From contig CAXXKX010000003.1 in NCBI GenBank assembly GCA_963676655.2, positions 3,162,001 through 3,226,000 of the forward strand: a stretch of DNA of 64,000 nt, given 5' to 3'. Source of the DNA: G963676655 sp963676655 (GTDB lineage: Bacteria; Verrucomicrobiota; Lentisphaeria; Victivallales; Victivallaceae). The notes under the pieces were generated by a model, which ran no database searches, was not told the DNA's origin, and was given only the letters and a program-made list of their open reading frames with translations. A program made the position numbers and the translations under genes. Of the stretch, positions 16,688 to 25,376 are shown one piece after another (the first letter of the stretch is position 1; each line of letters opens with the position of its first letter).

Positions 16688-18081
16688 TATGATTTTCTTT
16701 TTATAAGCCTGTAACCAGTTGCTGGTCCTCTGCCTGTTTGTTCGAGCAGTCCGGCATCAACCATTGATTTCAAATCCCTGCGGGCTTGACGTTCAGTAAT
16801 GTCATGGCCAAAACGTTCATGAAATTCTTTGATTTTAATCGTTTCATTCTTACCCAGCGCATCCAGCAATTCCTTCTGACGAGCATTCAGGTTGATTGAT
16901 GCGTTAGTTAGTTTGTTTGCAACATAAAAAGTCAACTTTACGCTTGATTGGAGGCTTTGCCAAACCGGCGAGATTATGCCAAGTTCCCGACACTCCATAA
17001 CTATGTTATAAGTTCCCCGTCCAACTCGCTCCATTAAATCATGAAGGTAAAAGATATGACAGATGTCCGGGTTGACCAAGACTGACGAAGGTTTAGCAAG
17101 GGAAAGGTCGGCGATAGTAACTCCCTTAGGCAGATGGCCTGAATTCAAAATTTCAACCCGGTTGGGATATACACTCAGAGTTATTCCACCGGAAAAAGAG
17201 CTGTAATCCCGATGGACTAGCGCATTAACCAGTCCCTCCCTTAACGAATAAAATGGATATTGCGGACGAGATTCTCTTGTCAGAGTTCCAATATTAAACT
17301 GCGATTCGATATTAATATGTCGCTTGAGAAAAGCCATTGCCGATTCAAGTAAAGTAAATGCAGGTCCTTCAAATAGCTGTTCATCAATGAAGTCATCAGC
17401 CCGATCAGTACGGTAGCATACAGCTCGAAGACGGGTCTGGGGATGCCTGAGGGCAACTTGGCGCCCAAAAGTAACATCAGCGGCATTGTCCAGTTGTCCA
17501 AAGCGTAATAATGATAATTGGGAGAGCACTGATTGAATATCATCTGGTTCTTTAAAATAAAATCCGCGAGCTTTTTGAGCTCGTTTTACCGTTTCTCTGA
17601 TAAGATTAATATCTAAATCATCAGGGGTTAAACCGCTGGCAATACGCCTTTCCCATCGTTCCGTTTCTGCGGATTGCCGCATTACCATTTCACGAATGGC
17701 ATTACCGTCAGCTACATGCGTTCTCGCCCCGGAGCGAATATAAATTTTGCCGTTAAAAACATAGGGACGATCACGTCCTTCCGGGACATCAATTGAGATT
17801 ACTTTTCCCTTGGTGGTATCATCAACAGTTACAGTAAACAATACGCGGGGGGTTATATTTTCATGCAGGAAAACGCGCAGTTTTTCTGCATCTGATTCTC
17901 TTACTTTGTCAGATATGTCACCTTGATCTTTTACGCCAGTTAGGATAGTTCCGCCTTTGCTGTTAAGCATGGCACACACTGAACCGGCGACCTTATCAAA
18001 AGGCTTGGTCAAGGGAATAAATTCAAGACTGACCGATTCAGGCATTTTAAGTAGTTTATCAGTAAAATTGGACTCATTCAT
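16687..18081 (-). CDS. AlbA_2 / HATPase_c_4 putative DNA-binding ATPase-like protein
   Basis: A 464-residue protein. The N-terminal AlbA_2 (Schlafen-AAA-like) domain (about 15-135) shows SVSLEFIPL, NSKGGTILTGVKDQG and KIYIRSGARTHVAD. The middle GHKL-like ATPase segment (about 270-375) shows YSLREGLVNALVHRDY and LMERVGRGTYNI, motifs of RecG-related putative ATPases. The C-terminal winged helix (about 395-464) includes ERQARRDLKSMVDAGLLEQT. The gene overlaps the upstream DUF4062 gene by 8 bp, so the two are translationally coupled. Such AlbA_2 proteins are usually annotated as regulators or helicase-related; several relatives occur in defence islands. A defence role is a hypothesis. Confidence 0.8.
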   Translation of the reverse strand: MNESNFTDKLLKMPESVSLEFIPLTKPFDKVAGSVCAMLNSKGGTILTGVKDQGDISDKVRESDAEKLRVFLHENITPRVLFTVTVDDTTKGKVISIDVPEGRDRPYVFNGKIYIRSGARTHVADGNAIREMVMRQSAETERWERRIASGLTPDDLDINLIRETVKRAQKARGFYFKEPDDIQSVLSQLSLLRFGQLDNAADVTFGRQVALRHPQTRLRAVCYRTDRADDFIDEQLFEGPAFTLLESAMAFLKRHINIESQFNIGTLTRESRPQYPFYSLREGLVNALVHRDYSSFSGGITLSVYPNRVEILNSGHLPKGVTIADLSLAKPSSVLVNPDICHIFYLHDLMERVGRGTYNIVMECRELGIISPVWQSLQSSVKLTFYVANKLTNASINLNARQKELLDALGKNETIKIKEFHERFGHDITERQARRDLKSMVDAGLLEQTGRGPATGYRLIKRKS

Positions 18082-18760
18082 GTTGTGAGTCCTCCGTCAG
18101 GTGCTGTGTTACCGCTTTGATATTTTCAAAATTAGTATCGATAAAATCTTTTACCTCTTGATAACGGCCAAATTGTGCGGTAGCGAAAAGTTTTGCATCA
18201 TTATCTGAAACGAATTTCTGAACCCAGTTTCCTGTACGGTCCTGATAAGTCTTCAAGTCGCGCCGAATAGCGGCGTCATACATATCGATTACTCTGAAAT
18301 CATCAATGACGTTCTGCTCCCGTTGTTTAAGCTCATTTCTTTTTTTACTTCCAATAAAACCAAGATTATTAAGCAAAGTCTCACGATCTTCTTTGTTCTT
18401 GCACCCCAGTTTCATGAATAGGGAACGAACAAATGGAACATAATGATGTGCCAGAACCCAGCGCGGTTTATTTAATTCGATGGCTTTAAGCAATTCCTGA
18501 TGGGTAAAACCAAGCTCACCGGGCAGCACTCCGCTCCCATATCGCGTAGTAATGATTGACAAAAAAAGATCGCATTCCTCCACTGCGGTTAGACAACTTT
18601 CAAGTGCAGTCTGATTGGGATAAACCGTTACAGTTCCTCGATGAGAACACCATACTTCATAGCCAAATCCACTTAGCAGGGCATACACTTGATCCAGCAA
18701 TTCCTCTATCCCATATACCGTAGAGGATACCATAATGCTAAGCTTTTTGGATTGATTCAT
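18074..18760 (-). CDS. DUF4062 domain protein
   Basis: A 228-residue protein whose N-terminal half matches DUF4062: KLSIMVSSTVYGIEELLDQV at the start, then LTAVEECDLFLSIITTRYGS and GFTHQELLKAIELNKPRWVL. This is a small Rossmann-like (TIR-like) fold domain often placed at the N-terminus of signalling or defence ATPases. Here it is followed by a helical C-terminal half without a recognised domain. It is the first gene of a two-gene unit, overlapping the AlbA_2/ATPase gene. This suggests sensor/effector division between two partners. No catalytic residues can be assigned with confidence. Confidence 0.78.
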   Translation of the reverse strand: MNQSKKLSIMVSSTVYGIEELLDQVYALLSGFGYEVWCSHRGTVTVYPNQTALESCLTAVEECDLFLSIITTRYGSGVLPGELGFTHQELLKAIELNKPRWVLAHHYVPFVRSLFMKLGCKNKEDRETLLNNLGFIGSKKRNELKQREQNVIDDFRVIDMYDAAIRRDLKTYQDRTGNWVQKFVSDNDAKLFATAQFGRYQEVKDFIDTNFENIKAVTQHLTEDSQHE

Positions 18761-19077
18761 ATTGCTCCCAATCTCTTTGTTTTATCTAAAGCACTCCAGC
18801 TTTAATAATAGCGAATAAATACATGCATCAATAACATGCATTAATATATCATTCCTTACAGCCTAATCAAGTCGAAAGCATTAATCCGATAAAATCCATT
18901 AATTCGTTTTGTTTAATCAATAATCAAAAGACGTAACCGTCGATGATGGTCACTGACTACGTAGACCGGATGGCAGTGAATATTCATGCTGGCAGAAGGT
19001 ATTTACACTGAAACAATGGCTTGAAATAAAAAATAACCTTTTCTAGCAAAAAAAATCAAAAAATTGCAAGTGTAACA
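18761..19077. other. Gene-free spacer
   Basis: About 320 bp, AT-rich, upstream of the DUF4062 gene and downstream of the flavoprotein gene's stop. I see no frame with coding character, no tRNA and no strong hairpin. The poly-A/T run near 19050 could aid termination of whatever transcribes toward it. The promoter of the DUF4062/AlbA_2 pair should lie here but cannot be pinned to a clear -35/-10 pair. Confidence 0.4.
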
Positions 19078-19632
19078 TCATTTGTGTTCTTCTGCGAGCC
19101 ATTGGCCGGTTATTTCAAGCGTTTTCAATTTTAACTGAAGGTTTTGACGCTTGACAGGAATTAAATCGACAACCGCAAAGCCGCAGTTGTTCATAACTTT
19201 TTCCAGGCTGACACAGCAGGCGGGAGCTCCACCTCCGCCTCCACCGGCTACACATATCCCGATTGCAGGTTTATCTTTTATGCCTACTTTCCCTGCATCT
19301 TGAATGCATATTCTGCGTAGCCGTTCAGTAAATGCACGCAGACTTTCGCTTAAGTCAGAATAATAAACCGGAGTAGTAAAAATTACAAGATTCGCCTCTT
19401 TGATATTTTCAACCAGATTATTAAAGTCATCGGTAATGATACAACGTCCTTCTTTCCAACACACTCCCCAGCCGTTGTCTTCGCATTGGCGACAGCGTTC
19501 AAGCTTAAGTTCAGGTAGAAAAAATTGTTTAACCGAAACCCCGCTTTTAGATAATCCATCCAATAACGCGCCACAAGCCTTGGCTGTTTGCCCATGATGA
19601 TTTCGGCTTCCGCATATTAATACTGCTTTCAT
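19078..19632 (-). CDS. Flavodoxin-fold NAD(P)H-dependent FMN reductase / iron-sulfur flavoprotein
   Basis: A 184-residue flavodoxin-fold protein. The FMN phosphate loop is GSRNHHGQTAK near the N-terminus. The segment CRQCEDNGWGVCWKEGRC is a Cys-rich insert typical of the iron-sulfur-flavoprotein/WrbA-like NADPH-dependent FMN reductase group (usual C-x2-C-x(n)-C form). Then come LVIFTTPVYYSDLSESLRAF and a glycine-rich loop ICVAGGGGGGAP. It should bind FMN and move electrons from NAD(P)H or ferredoxin to small acceptors. It stands alone; the gene after it on the same strand is the DUF4062 unit, 317 bp away. Confidence 0.85.
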   Translation of the reverse strand: MKAVLICGSRNHHGQTAKACGALLDGLSKSGVSVKQFFLPELKLERCRQCEDNGWGVCWKEGRCIITDDFNNLVENIKEANLVIFTTPVYYSDLSESLRAFTERLRRICIQDAGKVGIKDKPAIGICVAGGGGGGAPACCVSLEKVMNNCGFAVVDLIPVKRQNLQLKLKTLEITGQWLAEEHK

Positions 19633-19762
19633 TCGATACTTCTCCGTTTTTATGAATATTATGTCAGGCGGTCAGATTCGATAACTAAAGAGGTGCCTCC
19701 TTTTGCAAATCTGATACAATGTATGTGTTTTTGCCTGTTTTGCCAATATCTATCAAAAAGGT

Positions 19763-19940
19763 TTATTCCCTATTGGGAATATCATCCCGATGGACTGATG
19801 ATATTCAATCAGCCCTTTGACGAAGAGGTATATAGTGAATACGAAAATCAGAATCAACTGGATTGATGCCCAAAAGTATGCAGCCATCAGTAGGCCCTGT
19901 GTATCGTATTCGGAGTTCAAAGCCATCAAACCGACGCATC
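19763..19940 (-). pseudogene. C-terminal remnant of a MalG-type sugar ABC permease
   Basis: The minus-strand frame reads GLMALNSEYDTQGLLMAAYF, then ILIFVFTIYLFVKGLIEYH. This aligns directly with the last 45 residues of the intact permease at 53082-53918 (GLMALNSGYDTQWGPLMAAY ... TMRLFVKGLSTGAIKG). The frame is closed upstream by TGA and there is no start. One codon (the Trp after DTQ) is missing and the C-terminus is altered. It is the tail of a lost sugar transporter operon. The short segment at 19733-19774 recurs at 32001-32046. The remainder of the gap 19633-19732 shows nothing. Confidence 0.7.
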
Positions 19941-19964
19941 AACGTTTTAAATACAATTGTCTCC

Positions 19965-22064
19965 TTAACAAATATTTATATTTGAGCTATTGGAGTTTGT
20001 GATTAATAATTCGGAAAATTTATTAATTTTATGTTTATTTATCTGGTCGCCGTAGTTTTCATAAACCTCTATGAAAGTCACATCTTCAACCAGATGTTCA
20101 GAATCATAGCCGTTTATATGTGAATTCTGTAATATTGGCCCTTCGGAATAATAACCATCAACAGTCACTCCTTTTATGTGGCCACGAACTTTATCCGTAG
20201 TGTAATAGGTGGGTTGGATTGAAAAACCAAAGTCACATCCAAAAGGCTCTCCCTCTACATAGATATTTTCATAACGGACATTTCTAACGGTTTCATGGTC
20301 AATAATGCACATTCCTAAAGCATGACCGTCACGCCCTCCATAAATAGCATGAATATCTTTGAATACAATATTTTCCAGAATATCAGCCTGAGATGTGTGC
20401 CCGATTTCCAGCCCATTGCCAACCCGGTCGTGCCAGAGCACCAAATCGCGACAGACGATGTCGCGGGATTCCATCGCCAGCGTCCGACGGGTTTTGATTG
20501 CAATACAATCGTCAGCACATTTCAGGAAACAATGTTCAATCAGCACATTAGTGCATGAACGAGGTTGAACTCCGTCAGTATTCTGCAGCCAGGTTATCGC
20601 TTTGTGGTTTCTGACAACAGCGTTACTGGTCCCGGAAATCACTATATTCCAGTAGTTTGAATTGTAGATTACCGGTCCGTCCCAAATTATGTCATGGCCT
20701 TTGAAAAAGCAGACGAATCCTTCGCGTCCTGCATCCTCAATCCACTTTTCTCCCATACGCTCGCCTTTGTTTTCTCCAACATCACGCGGAGAAGTACTGC
20801 CATCGAAGATGCCCTGGCCCAGAATCTTTGCGTTTTCCACTTCCTCGGCAATCACTCCGGCGCGTACCACCGCTCCCCGCGCAACATATACGTTGCAGTT
20901 TGATTTCAGCGGGAGCTTGTCTCCTGCTATTTCATGGAGGCCTGGTTGAAAATAAAGTATTTGGGCAGATGCACAATCAATATCAGCAGGCGAATGAATT
21001 CCCGGCTTTATGAATTTTATGTCAGAAGTATCCTTTTGGGCAGCCGGATCATCTGCAATTTCATCTCCGAGAATATAAACGGTATATGCCGGAACATCAT
21101 CCAGATCATAATTGATTTCAAGAGATCCGTAACGTGCGGAAGGGATTGTCAGTTCAACCAGATTTCCAGAGATATTTACCTCCAGTTCCTCAAGCATTGA
21201 CGGACGAAATTTTGCTTTTTTTACCAGAACAGGAAATTCCAGACGCAAATCGATGGGTACATCCGCGGCATAAGTCAGCCAGCCTTCAGCGCCTCCATTG
21301 GCATGGGGATGCTCGATAATTGACATCGCATCGGCAATACCAACAGGGAGCCAGCCGCAGGTGGAATTATTTTGTCTGATGCCGCCTCTGATAACGGAGT
21401 CAGGGATTCCAGGCATATGTATCTCTGATTTCAGTCTGTTATTGTCTTTTTTGCTGAAGACGTTGGCATTGATAAACTTGATATGATGCTTTTCCATGAT
21501 CATGCGCTGTTCATCCGTAACGCTTCCGCTTTCCAGGGTGCATATTTTTACCGCACGATGATTAAAATAATGCTCTATAAATACTTCCATCATGCCGCGA
21601 CCGCAGTACAGATCAAGGTGCTGATTGCCGAAATCAGTCAGATCAAACAGCATTTCAATCGCCGCGATATTCTCATATTCATAAAGACGCTTCCCGCTTA
21701 TACTGTTGCGTCGGGTGAACAGAGTGCTGAGATATCGCTGCTGCCTGGTGAATAACGCCGCATTAAGCCTCTTTGCTATTTCTTTGGTAAACGGCAGCAG
21801 AGTTATATATATACCGGCTTGATAGGTGGTTTCGATAATTTCATCGAACTCCTCGAAAGCATCATCAATAAAAATGCCGTCGATATCAGCCAATACTTCA
21901 TCATCAAGGTGGAGGCACAGCATATTGACGCCTTGCCGGATCAAACGAAAAACATCAAATTTGTCGCCCGGACAAGTAAAAGTTTCGCCGCTGAACTGAA
22001 GCGGCATGAAATGACGGTCATAAAACATTCCGTTTCTGACGCTGAATGGAGTTGTGAAATTCAT
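19965..22064 (-). CDS. GH28-like right-handed beta-helix glycosidase with unusual N-terminal region
   Basis: A 699-residue protein. Residues 1 to about 240 look like a TIM-barrel-type or novel domain (VFRLIRQGVNMLCLHLDDEV, then GIFIDDAFEEFDEII). The middle is a beta-sandwich (about 245-350). The C-terminal 350 residues are a parallel beta-helix with polygalacturonase-type motifs: NTDGVQPRSC, LKCADDCIAIKTRR and VGNGLEIGHTS. The Asp of NTD and the adjacent DD are the catalytic positions of GH28. The G-H-G and R-I-K motifs are not in the usual form, so a GH49- or epimerase-like relative is possible. No signal peptide is seen. It is the last gene of the 31.8-20.0 kb operon, so it may cleave imported uronate oligosaccharides. 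Confidence 0.75.
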   Translation of the reverse strand: MNFTTPFSVRNGMFYDRHFMPLQFSGETFTCPGDKFDVFRLIRQGVNMLCLHLDDEVLADIDGIFIDDAFEEFDEIIETTYQAGIYITLLPFTKEIAKRLNAALFTRQQRYLSTLFTRRNSISGKRLYEYENIAAIEMLFDLTDFGNQHLDLYCGRGMMEVFIEHYFNHRAVKICTLESGSVTDEQRMIMEKHHIKFINANVFSKKDNNRLKSEIHMPGIPDSVIRGGIRQNNSTCGWLPVGIADAMSIIEHPHANGGAEGWLTYAADVPIDLRLEFPVLVKKAKFRPSMLEELEVNISGNLVELTIPSARYGSLEINYDLDDVPAYTVYILGDEIADDPAAQKDTSDIKFIKPGIHSPADIDCASAQILYFQPGLHEIAGDKLPLKSNCNVYVARGAVVRAGVIAEEVENAKILGQGIFDGSTSPRDVGENKGERMGEKWIEDAGREGFVCFFKGHDIIWDGPVIYNSNYWNIVISGTSNAVVRNHKAITWLQNTDGVQPRSCTNVLIEHCFLKCADDCIAIKTRRTLAMESRDIVCRDLVLWHDRVGNGLEIGHTSQADILENIVFKDIHAIYGGRDGHALGMCIIDHETVRNVRYENIYVEGEPFGCDFGFSIQPTYYTTDKVRGHIKGVTVDGYYSEGPILQNSHINGYDSEHLVEDVTFIEVYENYGDQINKHKINKFSELLITNSNSSNINIC

Positions 22065-22075
22065 GAGGTAATTCC

Positions 22076-22801
22076 TTATTTAAAACCTAATTGCATTCCC
22101 GGAGCCGGCAAGCGGGCCGGAATTTTATTTTGTCGACATATTTCACAAAAAGTACCAGGATCAACGGTGTTTTCTGCGAACATCCCGTAATGCATTGGTA
22201 TTACTGTCTGGGGAGTTATTTTGAAAGCTAATTTTGCTGCTTCCCGCCAGGTCATGTTACCGTATTTGCCGTTGATACAGATAAAGGCGTAATCGATTTG
22301 ACCGGAGGCGGCGTTCAGAATCTTTTCCGGCAGTTCCTGGAAAAATTCAGTATCACCGCTGAAATAAACTTTTTGAGAGCCGTTGTCCAGCAGTAATCCT
22401 ATTGCATCCGGATCAGAATGTTGTGCCGGCAGGGCGGTAATCCGCCATGAACCAATTTCCAGTTGTTTCTCATTATCAAGCAACACGAAGCGCCGTTCAG
22501 AAATTCCATCCGTCAGGGCATGAATGCGTACGCTATCGGGACCGGCCAGCTTGCAATCCGGGCATGATTTCATGACCACCGGGACAGTATCGGGATCGTA
22601 ATGGTCAAGATGGTCATGAGTGCAGATAATCATATCGGGATACAGTTCCGATGGCGTGAGCGGCGGCGGCATTAGTCGATACAAACCGGATTTGCGCTCC
22701 ACGACAGTGCTCAAATATGGATCCACGACTAGGCTGAAGCCTCCATATTCAAAAATAAATCCTCCCTGTCCCAACCATGTAACTCCAAATTTCATAATCA
22801 C
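22076..22801 (-). CDS. UlaG-like metallo-beta-lactamase-fold hydrolase
   Basis: A 241-residue MBL-fold protein. The metal motif H-x-H-x-D-H is seen in ICTHDHLDHYDPDT, with a further Asp in VYFSGDTEFF and His in VIPMHYGMFAEN. Similarity is to UlaG/YtkL-type L-ascorbate-6-phosphate lactonases, so a sugar-lactone hydrolase is plausible in this operon. The start overlaps the end of the upstream aldolase gene by 4 bp (ATGA), showing coupling; the GH28-like gene follows after 11 bp. A lactonase would fit between a sugar dehydrogenase and the dehydratase. That is inference. Another UlaG-like gene is at 42430-43230. Confidence 0.82.
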   Translation of the reverse strand: MIMKFGVTWLGQGGFIFEYGGFSLVVDPYLSTVVERKSGLYRLMPPPLTPSELYPDMIICTHDHLDHYDPDTVPVVMKSCPDCKLAGPDSVRIHALTDGISERRFVLLDNEKQLEIGSWRITALPAQHSDPDAIGLLLDNGSQKVYFSGDTEFFQELPEKILNAASGQIDYAFICINGKYGNMTWREAAKLAFKITPQTVIPMHYGMFAENTVDPGTFCEICRQNKIPARLPAPGMQLGFK

Positions 22802-23418
22802 CTGTTTGCTAATTCGGCACAGAACGCTGCGGCGTCATTCGCCACATCACTCAAGGATTTACCCGATCGATAAATTGCCGAACCGATTCCTGTTCCGGCA
22901 GATACCTCAAGGTAATCATTCATGTTCTCAAGAGTAATTCCACCAACCGCTAGCATAGGGGCTGACACTACGGCTTTCAGATTTTTCAGATAATCTGCGC
23001 CCATATTCGCGGCCGGAAAACATTTCAGAAAATCGGCTCCGGACTCAAGCGCCGCAAATGCCTCGCTAGGGGTCAAAAAACCGGGGATTGAAATCAATCC
23101 CGTTTCCTTCGTTCGTCCTATAACTTTGGCATTGTAATTCGGAGATATAATGTAACGTCCTCCGGCGGCGGCTACTTCACTAACCTGATCCGCCGTCAAG
23201 ACAGTCCCAGCCCCGATCATCACTGCTGTATCTTCGTAATGCGCTGCCGCCAGGCGGATACTTTCGATTGCATTTGGAGAATTCAGCGGTATTTCGATCA
23301 GCTTGATTCCCCGTTCAACTAATACTTTACAGACAGCAACAATTTCATCAGGAGTTACACCTCGCAGAATTGCAATCAAAGGGCACTGCTGCAACAATTC
23401 TTTAAATTCATTTTTCAT
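22798..23418 (-). CDS. eda: KDPG/KDPGal aldolase
   Basis: A 206-residue class I aldolase of the KDPG family. The Schiff-base Lys is Lys132 in ADFLKCFPAANMGADYL, and the proton-transfer Glu is Glu42 in LIEIPLNSPNAIESI. The motif IAILRGVTPDE opens the barrel. The wording IPLNSPNA is closer to DgoA-type 2-dehydro-3-deoxy-6-phosphogalactonate aldolase than to E. coli Eda, so either substrate is possible. It should split KDPG or KDPGal into pyruvate and glyceraldehyde-3-phosphate. It lies 12 bp downstream of the KDG kinase gene and completes that pathway. The function is strongly supported by this pairing. Confidence 0.92.
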   Translation of the reverse strand: MKNEFKELLQQCPLIAILRGVTPDEIVAVCKVLVERGIKLIEIPLNSPNAIESIRLAAAHYEDTAVMIGAGTVLTADQVSEVAAAGGRYIISPNYNAKVIGRTKETGLISIPGFLTPSEAFAALESGADFLKCFPAANMGADYLKNLKAVVSAPMLAVGGITLENMNDYLEVSAGTGIGSAIYRSGKSLSDVANDAAAFCAELANR

Positions 23419-23430
23419 AACCGATACTCC

Positions 23431-24549
23431 TTAACGTTTGACGCGACCGCTTGCGTTGCCTTTCATCAGCGATTTAACCTCGTCCAAAGTCACATAGTTA
23501 AAATCACCTTTGATCGAATGTTTCAGGCAACTGGCCGCCACGGCAAAGGAAAGTGCAGTGGCCGGTTCGGCAAGGTCCCGACTGTTCATCGCGTAAATCA
23601 AGCCGGCGGCAAAGGAATCTCCACCCCCGACACGGTCGACAATGTTATGGATTTGATATGGATGGTAATTACCGGAAGCGTCAAGCGGCGCATAATGCGC
23701 GGTACCGGTTTGCGCGTCAAACAACATCGCGCCCCAGTTGTTGTGATCGGCCGAAATGCTTTCACGCAAAGTAATGGCAACATACCCGGCTTTTGGGAAG
23801 CGTTGAACCAACTGTTCCGCCACGCTGCGGTAAGCAACCAAATTAATTTCTCCCTTTTCCACATCACTTTCGGCCGCCCTGATCCCGAATACATCGGCGG
23901 CATCCTCTTCGTTGGCAATAATCACATCAACCAGCGGAATAATTTGCGACATACAATCTCCGGCCAGTTTTCGCGGTTCGGTGTCCGGTTGCCAGCGCCA
24001 CAGCTTTTTGCGGAAATTCAGGTCGCAGGAAATGGTAATACCTTTTTCCGAAGCCAGCAGGGCAATTTTCAGCGTAGCCTCAAAAGCTTTCCGGCTCAAT
24101 GCCGGAGTGATCCCGCTCAAATGCAGCCAGTCAATATTTTCTAAAACTGCAGCAAAATTGTATTCATCCGGCCCACTCTCGGCGATAACAGAATGTTCAC
24201 GGTCATATACGACTGTCGATGGACGCTGGTTCGCCCCGGTTTCAACATAGTAAACTCCCATCCGCCCCGACTTCTTATACATAATACCGGACACATCAAC
24301 TCCCTGTCCGCGCATCTGTGCGGTAAACGCCGCACTGACCGGATTGTCAGGCAAGGCGGTAATATACCGCGATTTACCGCCAAAAATTGCCACCGAGGCG
24401 CAAACATTGGCTTCGCCACCGCCGAAAGTAGCATTTAGTGCCCCCGGCAGAGTCTGCAACAGGCGCAATTTGTCGGCGGGACACAGGCGCAACATTACTT
24501 CGCCGAATCCGGCAATTACTTTTTCCCGGTAATTACAATCTATATTCAT
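23431..24549 (-). CDS. kdgK: 2-dehydro-3-deoxygluconokinase (PfkB family)
   Basis: A 372-residue PfkB/ribokinase-family sugar kinase. The first signature region is GALNATFGGGEANVCASVA. The second signature with the catalytic Asp is DRVGGGDSFAAGLIYA. Residues GVYYVETGANQRPS resemble those of KdgK that contact the keto-acid sugar. It should phosphorylate 2-keto-3-deoxygluconate (or -galactonate) to KDPG. The next gene is the matching aldolase (12 bp away), and the SDR gene is 39 bp upstream. It is slightly longer than KdgK (about 310-340) because of an insertion near residues 205-240. Confidence 0.9.
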   Translation of the reverse strand: MNIDCNYREKVIAGFGEVMLRLCPADKLRLLQTLPGALNATFGGGEANVCASVAIFGGKSRYITALPDNPVSAAFTAQMRGQGVDVSGIMYKKSGRMGVYYVETGANQRPSTVVYDREHSVIAESGPDEYNFAAVLENIDWLHLSGITPALSRKAFEATLKIALLASEKGITISCDLNFRKKLWRWQPDTEPRKLAGDCMSQIIPLVDVIIANEEDAADVFGIRAAESDVEKGEINLVAYRSVAEQLVQRFPKAGYVAITLRESISADHNNWGAMLFDAQTGTAHYAPLDASGNYHPYQIHNIVDRVGGGDSFAAGLIYAMNSRDLAEPATALSFAVAASCLKHSIKGDFNYVTLDEVKSLMKGNASGRVKR

Positions 24550-24588
24550 TATGATTTCCTTACTTTAATAATTTTACCGTCTTACCGC

Positions 24589-25374
24589 TTATTTTTTCGC
24601 CTCAAAACGACAATTGCGAGCCAGCTTGCGTGAGACACCGCCATCGATCACCAGTGTTTGTCCGGTGATGAAAGAAGCCGCATCCGAAGCGAGGAACACC
24701 GCGAACTCCCCGGCATCACGAACATTGCCGATCCTGCCGACCGGGATATCTTTTTCCACTTCGTCGCGTTTGAATCCCGGCGCTTTCGACATACGTTCCA
24801 CCTCAATATATCCGGGCGCCATATTGTTGACCCGAATACCTGACGGCCCGGCTTCCAGGGCCAACTGGCCGGTCATGGCGTGGATGGCGCCTTTGCTCAT
24901 GGCATACAGAGTCCGTCCCGGCACCGAAGTATCCTGCTGAACCGAGCCAAGGTTGATAATACTGCCGCCATTGGCGTTTCCGCGCATCAGTTCTATTTCC
25001 CTGAGACAACAGAACAATGTTCCTTTGATGTTGATGTCGCTTAATCGGTAATACACCTCCGGATTGATCGTGTCGAACTGTATATATCCCGGATCCCAGC
25101 CGGCATTGTTTACTGCGATATCCAGCCCCCCCCAGAGTGATTTAATTTCGGCAAACATGGCATCACGATCATTGTCATTGGCCAGGTCAGCGCGGAAAAT
25201 GTGAGCCATTCCGCCCATTTTCGTGATTTCTGCAAGCAAAGACTCCGCTTCCTTCGGATTTGAACGGTAATGCACGAACAGTTCGGCTCCCGCTTCCGCC
25301 AGGGATATGGCGATTCCCCGCCCGATGCCTTTGCCTGCTCCGGTTACCAAGGCGCGTTTATCTTTGAGTCGCAT
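24589..25374 (-). CDS. SDR-family oxidoreductase
   Basis: A 261-residue classical short-chain dehydrogenase. The coenzyme loop is TGAGKGIGRG, followed by NNAG, the catalytic Ser in NLGSVQQD, Y-x-x-x-K in LYAMSKGAIHAM and a C-terminal ITGQTLVIDGG. It should reduce or oxidise a sugar or sugar acid with NAD(P). It lies 2 bp from the DapA-family gene and 39 bp from KDG kinase, so it belongs to the keto-deoxy sugar operon. Possible roles are sugar-1-dehydrogenase or KduD-like uronate reductase. Sequence alone does not decide. Confidence 0.88.
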   Translation of the reverse strand: MRLKDKRALVTGAGKGIGRGIAISLAEAGAELFVHYRSNPKEAESLLAEITKMGGMAHIFRADLANDNDRDAMFAEIKSLWGGLDIAVNNAGWDPGYIQFDTINPEVYYRLSDINIKGTLFCCLREIELMRGNANGGSIINLGSVQQDTSVPGRTLYAMSKGAIHAMTGQLALEAGPSGIRVNNMAPGYIEVERMSKAPGFKRDEVEKDIPVGRIGNVRDAGEFAVFLASDAASFITGQTLVIDGGVSRKLARNCRFEAKK

Positions 25375-25376
25375 GG

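Noticed and set aside
23518..24144. 208-codon plus-strand frame opposite KDG kinase
   Set aside because: It is antisense to a strongly recognised PfkB kinase and has no recognisable domain.
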